A stretch of DNA of 38,040 nt. Source: an uncultured Chitinophagales bacterium. GTDB taxonomy: Bacteria; Bacteroidota; Bacteroidia; Chitinophagales; Chitinophagaceae. Made by a program: the position numbers and the translations under genes. The stretch is from the NCBI GenBank assembly GCA_946886475.1, contig CAMPIQ010000017.1, positions 1 to 38,040 on the forward strand, written 5' to 3'. The notes under the pieces are model-generated. The model was not told the DNA's origin, ran no database searches, and saw nothing but the letters and a program-made list of their open reading frames with translations. This document shows, piece after piece, positions 25,769 through 34,348 of this stretch (position 1 is the first letter of the stretch; the number at the start of each line of letters is the position of its first letter).

Positions 25769-28700
25769 ATGAGTGATTTTTGGTTCATACCATCCACAAG
25801 TTCTAAGAATGATCACCTCCAGCGTTCATCAGCGGAAGGTGAGTTTTTTGGTGGAAGCGAGAAAGCCGATCCATTTTTTTCTAATCATATTCAAACGGAT
25901 CCGGTTCGTGATACGCCCTCAACTAATTCTTTTGAACCCGGCTCAGAGGATATAGGCGGACAGTTCCGGAATAATAATTTGAAAACGCCATTTAACAATA
26001 ATAATAGTAAACAAACCCGTTTCTTCAACAGCCCCCGGCAAATTCAAAAATGTGAAACATGCGAACAGGAAGAAGAGGATAAAACTATCCGCCGGAAACC
26101 TCATGAAGCTGGTGTAATGGATCCTGCTCATACTTCAATTCAATATGTTCAGAAGGGAAGCGCTTTTAGCGATGCGGGGCTTTATAATAACAATAATGCA
26201 ATTCAATTAAATGATCATTTGCATGCGGATGCATTCACCCATGAAAATGATATCAATGTCAATCAAAACAAAACTGATCATCGTACATCAAATGAGCTAC
26301 AATGGCATGCAACAGGGTTACATCCTGTGGTTCAGCAACGGAACATTGGAAATATGGTTCAAAAAGATGATGAGGAAAAACCGGTTAAAGAGGAAAGTAA
26401 ACAGGTTGATCCGCTATATAATCAGTTTATCCCAACAGCCAGCCTGAGATTTACCCTGGGGGAAGCGGTTTTTGTTCTTCCTCCAGAATCTTCATTTCAG
26501 CCAGGGCCAAAGATGCCACAGGTGCTCAGCATCATTCTCAAAAAATTATTGGGTGATGGATATGCCGGAACACAGGTGCCAAAACTGGAAAAATATCTGG
26601 AAGGGAAAAAAGACATAAAAAAATTCGGGTATCTGAAGCAAAAGAATGCATACGCCGGCGAATTGATTGGAGGCATTATCATCTCAACTGAAGTGTTTGA
26701 GGAGATACTCACACATTTAAATATTGAAAAACTAAAGTGGGTTTTAACAGACGAGGAAAAGAAACAATACCGGCTGGCGTATTATAATGTTCATCTTTCT
26801 GCAGATATTTTTAAGATGGCGAAGGAAGAAGGCCTAAAAATGCCACCCTGGTATAACCTCACTTTTTTCAATCGCCACATGGATTCATTTAGAGGCCTGC
26901 TTGAGGAGTACAGTACACTGTATGAAGAATTAGTATCGGGTAAGGATCCTGAAGTTGAAAAGAAAGGCAAACAGAAAATAGTACAGATATATAACATCAT
27001 TGAAGCTGATGTTATTTTCATGGAAAGTATCAGGAAAGATAATTCACTTGCCATTAACCCGGTGACCCAACTGGCTTACAATGCTATTTGGAACCTTCCG
27101 GATAAAAAGAATATTTCCAAACTGCCGTATGCGTTTAAAAGCATGTCAACTGCATTGCAGTTTCTGAATTTTGCAAGACCGAAAGCAGACCTGTTCATTG
27201 ATGCTGAAACACAGCTTACAGCACGCGTAAGCCTATTGCAGCAATTTGCAAATGCCAATATAATAGAAGAGAAGGATGTGGTGATTTTACCTCCTTTCCC
27301 ATCACTGATAGTGGCTCCGGATCTAAACCCCGATAACACTACTGTTACATCTGCCACTAATTTCTTCCGGATGGTCATTGATTTTCCAAAAGTACATGGT
27401 TCCAACCTGGTGCATGGCGTAACAGTGGAAATGCAAATGGATACGTATTATTCCTGGTCCATTTACCCATTGCCCGAACCTTTGATGAAAATAAAAGAGA
27501 AGGATGAATTGGTTCCGGATCAGATGGTAGAGGCCACAAGTGAATTTGTGAAGAATTCGCCTGATCACCTTGGAACCCCTGTTGCAACCATAAAGGCTGA
27601 CAGAGACAGGGATCAAAAGATTTCAATGAAAAACCTGGGAGTAGGTGATTTCATGATTGCAGGCCACGCTGCACCAATATATAAAAAGGATCAGAAGAGA
27701 GTTCAACATCCCAGTTCGGCAGGATATCCATTCAAAGTTTTTAATGCTGCAGACCTGGCTTTTTCTTCTGCCTATGCAGATATTGATGCAATTGAAGAAT
27801 TAAAAAGACAGGCAGCAAGTGCCGAACCAAAAGAAAAAGAAGCGCTCCAAAAGGAAATTGAAAGGCTTGAAAACCGTGAGAAACAGGACCTGTTGAGTAT
27901 GACAGGCAAGGATATTGAAGACACTGAGAAATTATTAAAAACCACCGGCAAACTTAAAAAGTTTATTGAAGATGATAAAAAACAGGGCCTGTCTTATTTT
28001 GGAAAGAAGGATGTTGATCCATTTGTTGTAAGGTTAAGGAACTATGATGAATTATTGTACAATGTCTATGTAATGATCAGGCAGATTTACCCTGGTCCTA
28101 AATATGGAGATCTTGGAGCTGTAAATGAATATATTAAAAACCTGAATGAGCAGCTTAAAGAACTCCGGGGATTGGAAGAAAGAACCGGCTGGGCATATGG
28201 ATTATTCAGGAAGGGTTCACCTCAGTTCAGGGTAGTAGCGGGACTTGTAAAATCTGATGATGGTAATCTGGTTCCATTAATACTCGTTGCTGGTTATCAC
28301 AAAGATTCTGATCCGGAAAAGGGTAAATACAAGATCAAACTTGTAGATGTAACATTCAAAGCTGCAGATAAGGATGATATGGTTTATGTGGGTGATGAAA
28401 AGTCGAGTGAAAAAGATGCAGTTCATAATGCATTCATTGAATTTGGAGAAGATAATAAATATGGGAACGGAGTCATTATTTACAGGTTGCCCGGCACCTC
28501 ATATTCCGGAAATGTAAAGTCGGTTACAACTACATGGGAATATCTGCAATATGCTATCGCTGCACTTGGACTTGTATTGCTGGTGGCCGGAGTTCTTGCT
28601 TCCGGAGGGTTATTGACTCCGGCGGCTGCAACAGTTGTGGGATTACTGGGAATAGGACTTGGGGTTGTTGGTGCAATAATGTCTGCCAAGAATATATCGA

Positions 28701-30067
28701 ACCGCCAGGAAAAAGGCACCCTTGAAATGGATTCAGAAACGGCACTCGACATCGTTAATATTATAGCGGGTGTGGTGTTACCTATTGGTGCATTGACCAG
28801 GATTTCCATGGCAGCAAAAGCTACGACCCTTGCCAGGGTTATTGCAGTTCAACGGCTCGATAAGCTTCTGATGGTCTACGACGCCGTTGATTTTGCATCA
28901 AATGTTTACCTCATTAATGCAAAAGTGAAGGAAGACGTTGAAGCCATCAAGCAGCTTGGCCTGCCAAAACACGAAGAAGATAATATGATAGCGGCGGTAA
29001 CCTTCGATGCCTTGCAACAGGCCGCGATGATGAGTGTTTCGGCCTACGGCGTGGCAAGGCAGGTAGGTGGCCATTTCAAATCTAAAGTTGAAAATTCATC
29101 TTATCGTTCCTGGGAGCAAAAGGGATGGATCATAAAAGAAAAGAATGGATCCTATAAAGTAGGTGCCGATGCTCCGCCTTTCCTTAAAAAATATGAAGGT
29201 AATGCAACACTAACCAGGGCTGAGATGGGCGAAAGGGCAAGAAAAGAAGTTGTTGTAGAACCCCTGGATAATATAAAAACACATGATGACCAACATCAGC
29301 TGACCCTGACAGAAAAGGGAAGAATTATCCGTTGTTCTGAGTTTTGTTCTGACCTGCGGATGAAGTATGCAAATGCACTCGTTGAAAACCCGGGGATGCA
29401 AAAGCAGTTAAGTGATATTGAAGTTAAGGCCAAAGATGCAGCTGCTACAGGAGATAAACAAAAGATCAAACAGGCCTTACAGGAAGCAAAAGACCTTGAA
29501 GGATTTCTAAAAATTGCCGAAGACCTCCAAAGCATCAAAACAGGAGGTACTGCTAATTTGAAGGCGGGTGAAACAATCAGTTTTCCATATAAAAAGGGCA
29601 GTGCGCTGGCAGAAGTGGTACAGGTTGGAAAGGATTATGTGAAGCTCAAGGTAAAATCTAAAAGTAAATCAGGTGATATCACTCAAACGCTCACACGAAA
29701 GCAATACGAACAATACCAGCAAAGCGGCAGGATCATCCGGTGGACGGTGGAAAGGGTCTATCTCATGGAAAATCGTCCAAAACATTCAGATGACCTGATC
29801 AACACAGTGTGGGATACAGCAAAAGGACCCGATGGGCAGGTTAGAGATCCTCATACCAAAGAAGTGCTAGTATGGGATAAATCTAAAGACAGATCAAAAC
29901 AATGGCATATGGGACATAAGCCAGGAAAGGAATACTCAAAATTAGTCGATAGCCTGATTGACGGAAAGATCAGTTATGATGATTTTATCAGAGAGTATAA
30001 CAATGCAGATAACTATCACCCCGAACACTGGCTGGAAAATATCAGCCATAAACATGAAGAAAAATAA
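25769..30067 (+). CDS. Polymorphic toxin cargo with decayed DUF4157 and C-terminal GH-E nuclease domain
   Basis: This 1432-residue protein has Phe-Phe doublets at 26-27 and 36-37 and one CxxCEQEE unit near residue 97. A DUF4157-like region follows at about 135-195 (AIQLNDHLHADAFTHENDI) whose HELTH motif is replaced by H180-ATGL-H185. A long middle region includes a coiled coil near 675-720 and a Gly/Ala-rich hydrophobic segment at about 928-972 that could insert into a membrane. The last 60 residues are a GH-E (HNH/ENDO VII) nuclease: WHMGHKPGKEY with G1382-H1383 and E1388, then DGKISYDDFIREYNNADNYHPE and SHKHE. This matches the GH-E family closely. A DNase or RNase activity is expected. The ankyrin gene 5 bases downstream is the likely immunity. 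Confidence 0.88.
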   Translation: MSDFWFIPSTSSKNDHLQRSSAEGEFFGGSEKADPFFSNHIQTDPVRDTPSTNSFEPGSEDIGGQFRNNNLKTPFNNNNSKQTRFFNSPRQIQKCETCEQEEEDKTIRRKPHEAGVMDPAHTSIQYVQKGSAFSDAGLYNNNNAIQLNDHLHADAFTHENDINVNQNKTDHRTSNELQWHATGLHPVVQQRNIGNMVQKDDEEKPVKEESKQVDPLYNQFIPTASLRFTLGEAVFVLPPESSFQPGPKMPQVLSIILKKLLGDGYAGTQVPKLEKYLEGKKDIKKFGYLKQKNAYAGELIGGIIISTEVFEEILTHLNIEKLKWVLTDEEKKQYRLAYYNVHLSADIFKMAKEEGLKMPPWYNLTFFNRHMDSFRGLLEEYSTLYEELVSGKDPEVEKKGKQKIVQIYNIIEADVIFMESIRKDNSLAINPVTQLAYNAIWNLPDKKNISKLPYAFKSMSTALQFLNFARPKADLFIDAETQLTARVSLLQQFANANIIEEKDVVILPPFPSLIVAPDLNPDNTTVTSATNFFRMVIDFPKVHGSNLVHGVTVEMQMDTYYSWSIYPLPEPLMKIKEKDELVPDQMVEATSEFVKNSPDHLGTPVATIKADRDRDQKISMKNLGVGDFMIAGHAAPIYKKDQKRVQHPSSAGYPFKVFNAADLAFSSAYADIDAIEELKRQAASAEPKEKEALQKEIERLENREKQDLLSMTGKDIEDTEKLLKTTGKLKKFIEDDKKQGLSYFGKKDVDPFVVRLRNYDELLYNVYVMIRQIYPGPKYGDLGAVNEYIKNLNEQLKELRGLEERTGWAYGLFRKGSPQFRVVAGLVKSDDGNLVPLILVAGYHKDSDPEKGKYKIKLVDVTFKAADKDDMVYVGDEKSSEKDAVHNAFIEFGEDNKYGNGVIIYRLPGTSYSGNVKSVTTTWEYLQYAIAALGLVLLVAGVLASGGLLTPAAATVVGLLGIGLGVVGAIMSAKNISNRQEKGTLEMDSETALDIVNIIAGVVLPIGALTRISMAAKATTLARVIAVQRLDKLLMVYDAVDFASNVYLINAKVKEDVEAIKQLGLPKHEEDNMIAAVTFDALQQAAMMSVSAYGVARQVGGHFKSKVENSSYRSWEQKGWIIKEKNGSYKVGADAPPFLKKYEGNATLTRAEMGERARKEVVVEPLDNIKTHDDQHQLTLTEKGRIIRCSEFCSDLRMKYANALVENPGMQKQLSDIEVKAKDAAATGDKQKIKQALQEAKDLEGFLKIAEDLQSIKTGGTANLKAGETISFPYKKGSALAEVVQVGKDYVKLKVKSKSKSGDITQTLTRKQYEQYQQSGRIIRWTVERVYLMENRPKHSDDLINTVWDTAKGPDGQVRDPHTKEVLVWDKSKDRSKQWHMGHKPGKEYSKLVDSLIDGKISYDDFIREYNNADNYHPEHWLENISHKHEEK

Positions 30068-30072
30068 TTGGT

Positions 30073-30609
30073 ATGGAAAGAATTAAGATGATCTATTACA
30101 GCGTGATTGAAAACAAGGTCGAAGATCTGAAAGGCTTACTTGAAAACGGATCTGAAGATGCCGGGCTGATTAAACCTTATGGACAGGGACTTCTTTTACA
30201 TGCCAGCATCAAAGGGCATTATAATATGGCCGGTTACCTGATTGAAAAAGGATGTAAGGTAAATGAAAAGGATACGAAGGGGTATACACCACTGCATGCT
30301 GCTTCCTATTATCATTTTGAAAATATCGTTGATTTATTGATCAGGTCGGGTGCATGGATCGATAGCGAAGATAATTTTGGTAATACCGCTTTAATGGAAG
30401 CTGTATTTACATTTAAAAGCAATCTTTCTGTTATTCGTTTGTTACTTGAAAATGGCGCTGACCCTTTTCATAAAAATAATACTGGTATAAGTCCTTTTAG
30501 TTTAGCTCAGGAATCCAAAAAATATGAAGTTGTTGAAAGTATAAACAGCCTGGGTAGCAGCCGGGGTCATAACCAACAAGATTATAATAATGAACAGGCG
30601 GATTTGTAA
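30073..30609 (+). CDS. Ankyrin-repeat protein, probable immunity to the GH-E toxin
   Basis: This 178-residue protein is made of about four ankyrin repeats. The best are TKGYTPLHAASYYHFENIVDLLIRSGAWID (about 68-98) and NFGNTALMEAV...SVIRLLLENGADPFHK; a first, weaker unit covers LLLHASIKGHYNMAGYLIEKG and a last one GISPFSLAQ. Ankyrin proteins are recurrent immunity partners of GH-E, HNH and other polymorphic toxins, and it begins 5 bases after the toxin stop, so immunity by direct binding is the likely role. There is no signal peptide, which fits protection in the cytoplasm. A general scaffold role is less likely given the position. Confidence 0.8.
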   Translation: MERIKMIYYSVIENKVEDLKGLLENGSEDAGLIKPYGQGLLLHASIKGHYNMAGYLIEKGCKVNEKDTKGYTPLHAASYYHFENIVDLLIRSGAWIDSEDNFGNTALMEAVFTFKSNLSVIRLLLENGADPFHKNNTGISPFSLAQESKKYEVVESINSLGSSRGHNQQDYNNEQADL

Positions 30610-30621
30610 AAAATACAACAT

Positions 30622-31455
30622 ATGAAATCAGGAAACAGAAAAAAAGAAGCCTCAAGAGAACCTTCGCCAATGCCTTTTTTTGAAAAGGGCACTTCTTTGG
30701 GTACTGCTCCTTTTTTTAATTCTTCATCAATAGTGCAAACTAAAAAAACACCTAAGGAGTCTGTAAATGCTATTCAGTTACAACCTGCGGAAAAGCCGGA
30801 TAAAAAAAAGGAAGAGGCTCATCCCGGTGCAGGGAAACCTGTCTTTCTTATCGATTCCATACGGAATGAGTATGTTTCAACCATTTTCGCTGAAGCCTGG
30901 CCCGGACAGGAAAATGATATCGCCTGGATCTATTTTAATCTTATTTCGGAAGCAAATAGTATTTCTGCACTTAAAAAATCTTCTGCCTTTAAAGAGAAAT
31001 CGGATAATTACAAAATTGCCATGACCTCTCTAGGCGACAAAAGATACGGGGCAGACCAGCCATCATCAGGGTGGTTAAAGAAAACTAAAGCAACTTCTAT
31101 TAAAGATTATGTAGATAATAATGCCTACTTCAAGTCTAATGCCCTGCCTCGCATCCAGAATATTGCTTCCATTGTTGACAGCATTATAAAAGATTCATCC
31201 AAGAATCCATATTCCGGCTGGACAGGCCAGGGTAACCTGGATGATTTCAATAATGTAAGTAGTCCCAATAGTAAATACTGGAGAATGGCCAGGGCCTATT
31301 ACTGGTTGCAGGAATCCGGAGCAGTTAAAGAAACCTGTGTAAAACCAGTGGGTAGCGGCAAAACAATTCAATTCATTTTCAATGGAAAAAAAATTGAGCA
31401 ATATTTTAAAACCAACAAGCTTCCCGACAAGGTTCCGTTGTATGAATTAAAATAA
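30622..31455 (+). CDS. Unrecognised 277-residue candidate eCIS cargo
   Basis: I do not recognise the C-terminal domain. The N-terminus resembles the other cargo proteins: Phe-Phe doublets at 19-20 and 31-32 within PMPFFEKG and TAPFFNSSSIVQTKK, then a Lys/Glu-rich linker to about residue 72. It has no DUF4157. The folded part, about 73-277, is helical with a conserved-looking core NPYSGWTGQGNLDDFNN followed by YWRMARAYYWLQESGAVKETC. It could be a small enzyme; a cell-wall hydrolase is one guess but I see no certain catalytic motif. The next gene, 29 bases on, is a haloperoxidase-like enzyme, so no obvious immunity protein follows. If it is cargo, it may act on a target the producer lacks. Confidence 0.6.
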   Translation: MKSGNRKKEASREPSPMPFFEKGTSLGTAPFFNSSSIVQTKKTPKESVNAIQLQPAEKPDKKKEEAHPGAGKPVFLIDSIRNEYVSTIFAEAWPGQENDIAWIYFNLISEANSISALKKSSAFKEKSDNYKIAMTSLGDKRYGADQPSSGWLKKTKATSIKDYVDNNAYFKSNALPRIQNIASIVDSIIKDSSKNPYSGWTGQGNLDDFNNVSSPNSKYWRMARAYYWLQESGAVKETCVKPVGSGKTIQFIFNGKKIEQYFKTNKLPDKVPLYELK

Positions 31456-31484
31456 AAATTGCGCTGATAATTAAAAATATAGAC

Positions 31485-32792
31485 ATGGCATCTTCATCAC
31501 TTACCATACGCTGGAACAAACTTGTGCTTGAAGCCATTAAACAAACCAGTATGACACCTCCTCTGGCAGCCAGAGCGCTGGCCATGGTGCATACTGCCAT
31601 CTATGATGCATGGAGCATATATGATGTACGGGCAATAAGTACTACTACGGCCAGGTATATAAAAAAATACCACGATTGTAAAGAAGAAGATGTTGAAAGA
31701 ACAATTTGCTATGCTGCTTACAATGTATGTTCACATTTGTTCTGGTTAAAATTATCTGACAGCCACAGGAATATTTTCCGCGATCTGCTGAATGATCTGG
31801 GCTATGATCCGGACGATTATTCAATAGATACAAAAAGCCCGCAGGGAATAGGTAACCTGGTGGCCAGGCTGGTGATCAGCCACAGGCAAGGCGATGGATC
31901 AAATGAACAGGGGATATTATATCATACCGCTCCTTATGGCGACTATACAAATTATGTTCCCGGAAACCCGCCTGTACCCGAACCTGTAAGAAATATTAAC
32001 CTGTGGCAGCCACAAAAAGAAAAGGATAACTTAACGCAACAATTCCTTACCGCACATTGGGCATTGGTTTTATCTTTTGCATGGCATAATACAGAACAAT
32101 ATTGTACAACCGCTCCATATAACTCAAGAGAAAATCCTGTGGAGTTCAGGTTGCAGGCAGAAGAAGTGTACGATCAAAGCCAATCCCTGACTGATCTTCA
32201 AAAAGCAATTGCTGAATACTGGATGGATGGGGAAGGAACTATTACCAATCCCGGCCACTGGTGCGAAATTGCGCAATATATTGCTGATACCAATTGCAGG
32301 GATTATGCTGAAGCAGATACAGTAAAACTTTTTTTCACAATAACCAATGCCATGCTTGATGCAACAATTGCTTGTTGGGAATCAAAACGCCGCTACAATA
32401 GCGTACGGCCAGTAACTTCGATCAGAGAATACCTTAAAAAAAGAAACTGGAAGCCTTTTCTCCCAACACCTCCCAGCCCTGAGCATGTATCCTTACATGC
32501 TACGTGCAGCCGTGCGGCATCCATAGCGTTGCGTAATTATACCGGAAGTGATGAATTTGGTGCAGCCGGTGTGCTGGAGAAGGCAACATCAGTTATTGAA
32601 CCGGGCAGACCTTTAGAAGATATACAATTACCGGTCTGGAAAACATTTACTGATGCGGCCCTGGAGGCAGGCCTCTCAGGATTTTATGGTGGTATCCATT
32701 TTAAAAAAGCAATTGAGGATGGATTTAAAATGGGAGAGGAGACAGGCAATAACGTTTGGGAAAGGGTACAGTTTTATTTAAACTACAAATGA
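31485..32792 (+). CDS. Vanadium haloperoxidase-like (PAP2-fold) protein with altered vanadate site
   Basis: This 435-residue protein has the architecture of bacterial vanadium-dependent haloperoxidase relatives: PPLAARALAMVHTAIYDAW near 25-43, then K301-RRYNSV-R308-P, S336-L-H338 within PEHVSLHA, and GGIH405F near the C-terminus. Compared with the Curvularia enzyme (Lys353, Arg360, Ser402-Gly403-His404, Arg490, His496), the Lys, first Arg, Ser and both His are kept with the right spacing, but Gly403 is Leu and the place of Arg490 is Gly399. It may therefore bind vanadate or phosphate weakly, or have another use. No signal peptide is visible and it lacks the cargo N-terminus. A haloperoxidase inside an eCIS operon is unexpected. 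A PAP2-type phosphatase is the alternative. Confidence 0.8.
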   Translation: MASSSLTIRWNKLVLEAIKQTSMTPPLAARALAMVHTAIYDAWSIYDVRAISTTTARYIKKYHDCKEEDVERTICYAAYNVCSHLFWLKLSDSHRNIFRDLLNDLGYDPDDYSIDTKSPQGIGNLVARLVISHRQGDGSNEQGILYHTAPYGDYTNYVPGNPPVPEPVRNINLWQPQKEKDNLTQQFLTAHWALVLSFAWHNTEQYCTTAPYNSRENPVEFRLQAEEVYDQSQSLTDLQKAIAEYWMDGEGTITNPGHWCEIAQYIADTNCRDYAEADTVKLFFTITNAMLDATIACWESKRRYNSVRPVTSIREYLKKRNWKPFLPTPPSPEHVSLHATCSRAASIALRNYTGSDEFGAAGVLEKATSVIEPGRPLEDIQLPVWKTFTDAALEAGLSGFYGGIHFKKAIEDGFKMGEETGNNVWERVQFYLNYK

Positions 32793-32796
32793 ACTT

Positions 32797-33594
32797 ATGT
32801 GTATTATATCAATAGCCAATCAAAAAGGTGGATGTGGTAAAACCACTACTTCCGTGAACCTTGCAGCTGCACTGCAACAATCGGGTTATTCAACGCTTCT
32901 TGTTGATGCCGATCCTCAGGCTAACCTTTCCCAATCGCTTGGGATTGAAGACGAGCCATTGAATAATCTTTATACCGAGATCAAAAATGAAATGAACGGG
33001 GATGAAAGTGATATAAAAAGAACCATTATTGATATCAGGCCGGGATTGTCGGTAGTTCCGGCATCTATAGAACTGGCAGCGGCTGAAAATGAACTGGTAA
33101 GTGTATTCGGACGGGAGCAGGTTTTTAAAAGCCTGATTGAGCCTGTTGAACAGGATTACGATTTTATTTTTATTGATTGTCCGCATGCCATTGGAATGTT
33201 GACTGTGAATGCGCTAACAGCCAGCCATTATGTTCTGATACCGCTTCCAGGGGAATTTCTCCCATTAAAAGGTGTGAAAAGTTTTATGCATCAATTTCAT
33301 AAGATCAAAAAAAAGCTGAATAAGGAACTTGAAATCCTGGGGATTGTTCTTACCAGGTACGACGAACGTAAGACCATGAACATCCAGGTTCGTGAGGAAC
33401 TGGTGAATGAATTCGGGGATAAGGTTTTTAAAACATCTGTCCGGACAAATATTCAACTGGCAAAAGCCCAGGAAGCCGGAAAAGATATTTTTAATTTTGA
33501 TAGCAGTTCCAATGGAGCAATGGATTACGGGCAGCTTGCAAATGAAGTGCTGATTCATCTGCCTCATCCCGCCACAAATAATGTAGTTCAATAA
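32797..33594 (+). CDS. ParA/Soj-like deviant Walker ATPase
   Basis: This 265-residue protein has the deviant Walker A box K10-GGCGK15-T16-T17, the Walker A' DAD at 37-39 in LLVDADPQANLSQSLG, and the switch region FIFIDCPH at about 124-130. The His at 130 replaces the usual second Pro of DxPP. It spans the full ParA fold, and the C-terminal MDYGQLANEVL fits ParA of chromosome or cargo type. It starts 4 bases after the haloperoxidase-like gene. There is no ParB, parS-like repeat or replication gene, so plasmid partition is unlikely here. ParA relatives also place chemoreceptors, carboxysomes and other large assemblies; placement of eCIS particles is a plausible but unproved inference. Confidence 0.92.
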   Translation: MCIISIANQKGGCGKTTTSVNLAAALQQSGYSTLLVDADPQANLSQSLGIEDEPLNNLYTEIKNEMNGDESDIKRTIIDIRPGLSVVPASIELAAAENELVSVFGREQVFKSLIEPVEQDYDFIFIDCPHAIGMLTVNALTASHYVLIPLPGEFLPLKGVKSFMHQFHKIKKKLNKELEILGIVLTRYDERKTMNIQVREELVNEFGDKVFKTSVRTNIQLAKAQEAGKDIFNFDSSSNGAMDYGQLANEVLIHLPHPATNNVVQ

Positions 33595-33605
33595 AATTTA
33601 TTATC

Positions 33606-34328
33606 ATGACACGCAGGGCTAAAAAAAACCGAAATCAGCAGGAGCACACTGAAACCTCCGGTTCTTTCTTCAGACAAAAAGCAGCAGTTTCAGTTCAGCG
33701 TAAAAAAGAAGGCGCGTTCTTCCAGGCAAAACTAACTGTAGGAAAGCCGGATGATAAATACGAGAAAGAAGCAGACAATGTGGCTGATAAAGTGGTGAAT
33801 ACACCGGCATCCGGTATTGAAACTGTACAAAAAAAAGATATCAGCACCTTGCAGCGCCTTTCTACATCGGAGGAAGACGAATCGTTCAGCACCAATGAAG
33901 AAAGAATGAAAAGAGATAAGGATATTCAAAGGAAAGCTGAAATACAAAAGGCAAACAAACCTATGGAGGAAGAGGATATGAATGGAACTTCAGGAGTGCA
34001 GAGACAGCTGGTTGCAGGTGGTGGAAGTGCATCTACGAAGGTGTCGTCGGGCATATCACAAACAGCAGGCAGGGGAAGGTCTATGCCGGCTAAAACCCTT
34101 GGTGAAATGCAGTCTGCTTTCGGGAAGGATTTTACCAATGTAAATATTCATACCGGACAGGATGCCGCAGATATGAACAAAGAACTGGGCGCACAGGCCT
34201 TCACAAAGGGAAATGATATTTATTTTAATTCGGGTAATTATAATCCGGAAAGTGCTAAAGGGAAAAAACTGCTTGCTCATGAATTAACACATGTTGTACA
34301 ACAGTCTTCACAAGAAACTGGAGATTGA
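33606..34328 (+). CDS. Stand-alone DUF4157 protein with cargo-like N-terminus
   Basis: This 240-residue protein shares the cargo N-terminal pattern (Phe-Phe at 21-22 and 38-39) and the leader KLTVGKPDDKYEKEADNVAD. It then has an intact DUF4157 with FGKDFTNVNIHT, GAQAFTKGNDIYFNSG and H225-ELT-H229, and stops 11 residues after that motif. There is thus no toxin domain. It could be an adaptor, a processing peptidase using the HExxH site, or a tip of cargo lost by deletion; its own reading frame is clean and its end is not ragged, so I favour a functional protein. It lies just before the AAA+ ATPase gene, which would suit a loading or assembly role (inference). The stop at 34326-34328 precedes the preferred ATPase start by 20 bases. 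Confidence 0.9.
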   Translation: MTRRAKKNRNQQEHTETSGSFFRQKAAVSVQRKKEGAFFQAKLTVGKPDDKYEKEADNVADKVVNTPASGIETVQKKDISTLQRLSTSEEDESFSTNEERMKRDKDIQRKAEIQKANKPMEEEDMNGTSGVQRQLVAGGGSASTKVSSGISQTAGRGRSMPAKTLGEMQSAFGKDFTNVNIHTGQDAADMNKELGAQAFTKGNDIYFNSGNYNPESAKGKKLLAHELTHVVQQSSQETGD

Positions 34329-34348
34329 AAATATATAAATTGATCACG

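Noticed and set aside
32797..33594. ParA gene as a sign of a plasmid or an integrative element.
   Set aside because: No ParB, replication, relaxase or integrase gene and no repeat cluster is seen, and the gene is embedded in the operon with 4- and 11-base gaps.
34325..34348. TTG start extending the AAA+ ATPase by eight residues.
   Set aside because: It overlaps the DUF4157 stop codon, and the ATG at 34349 is well placed after a short gap.
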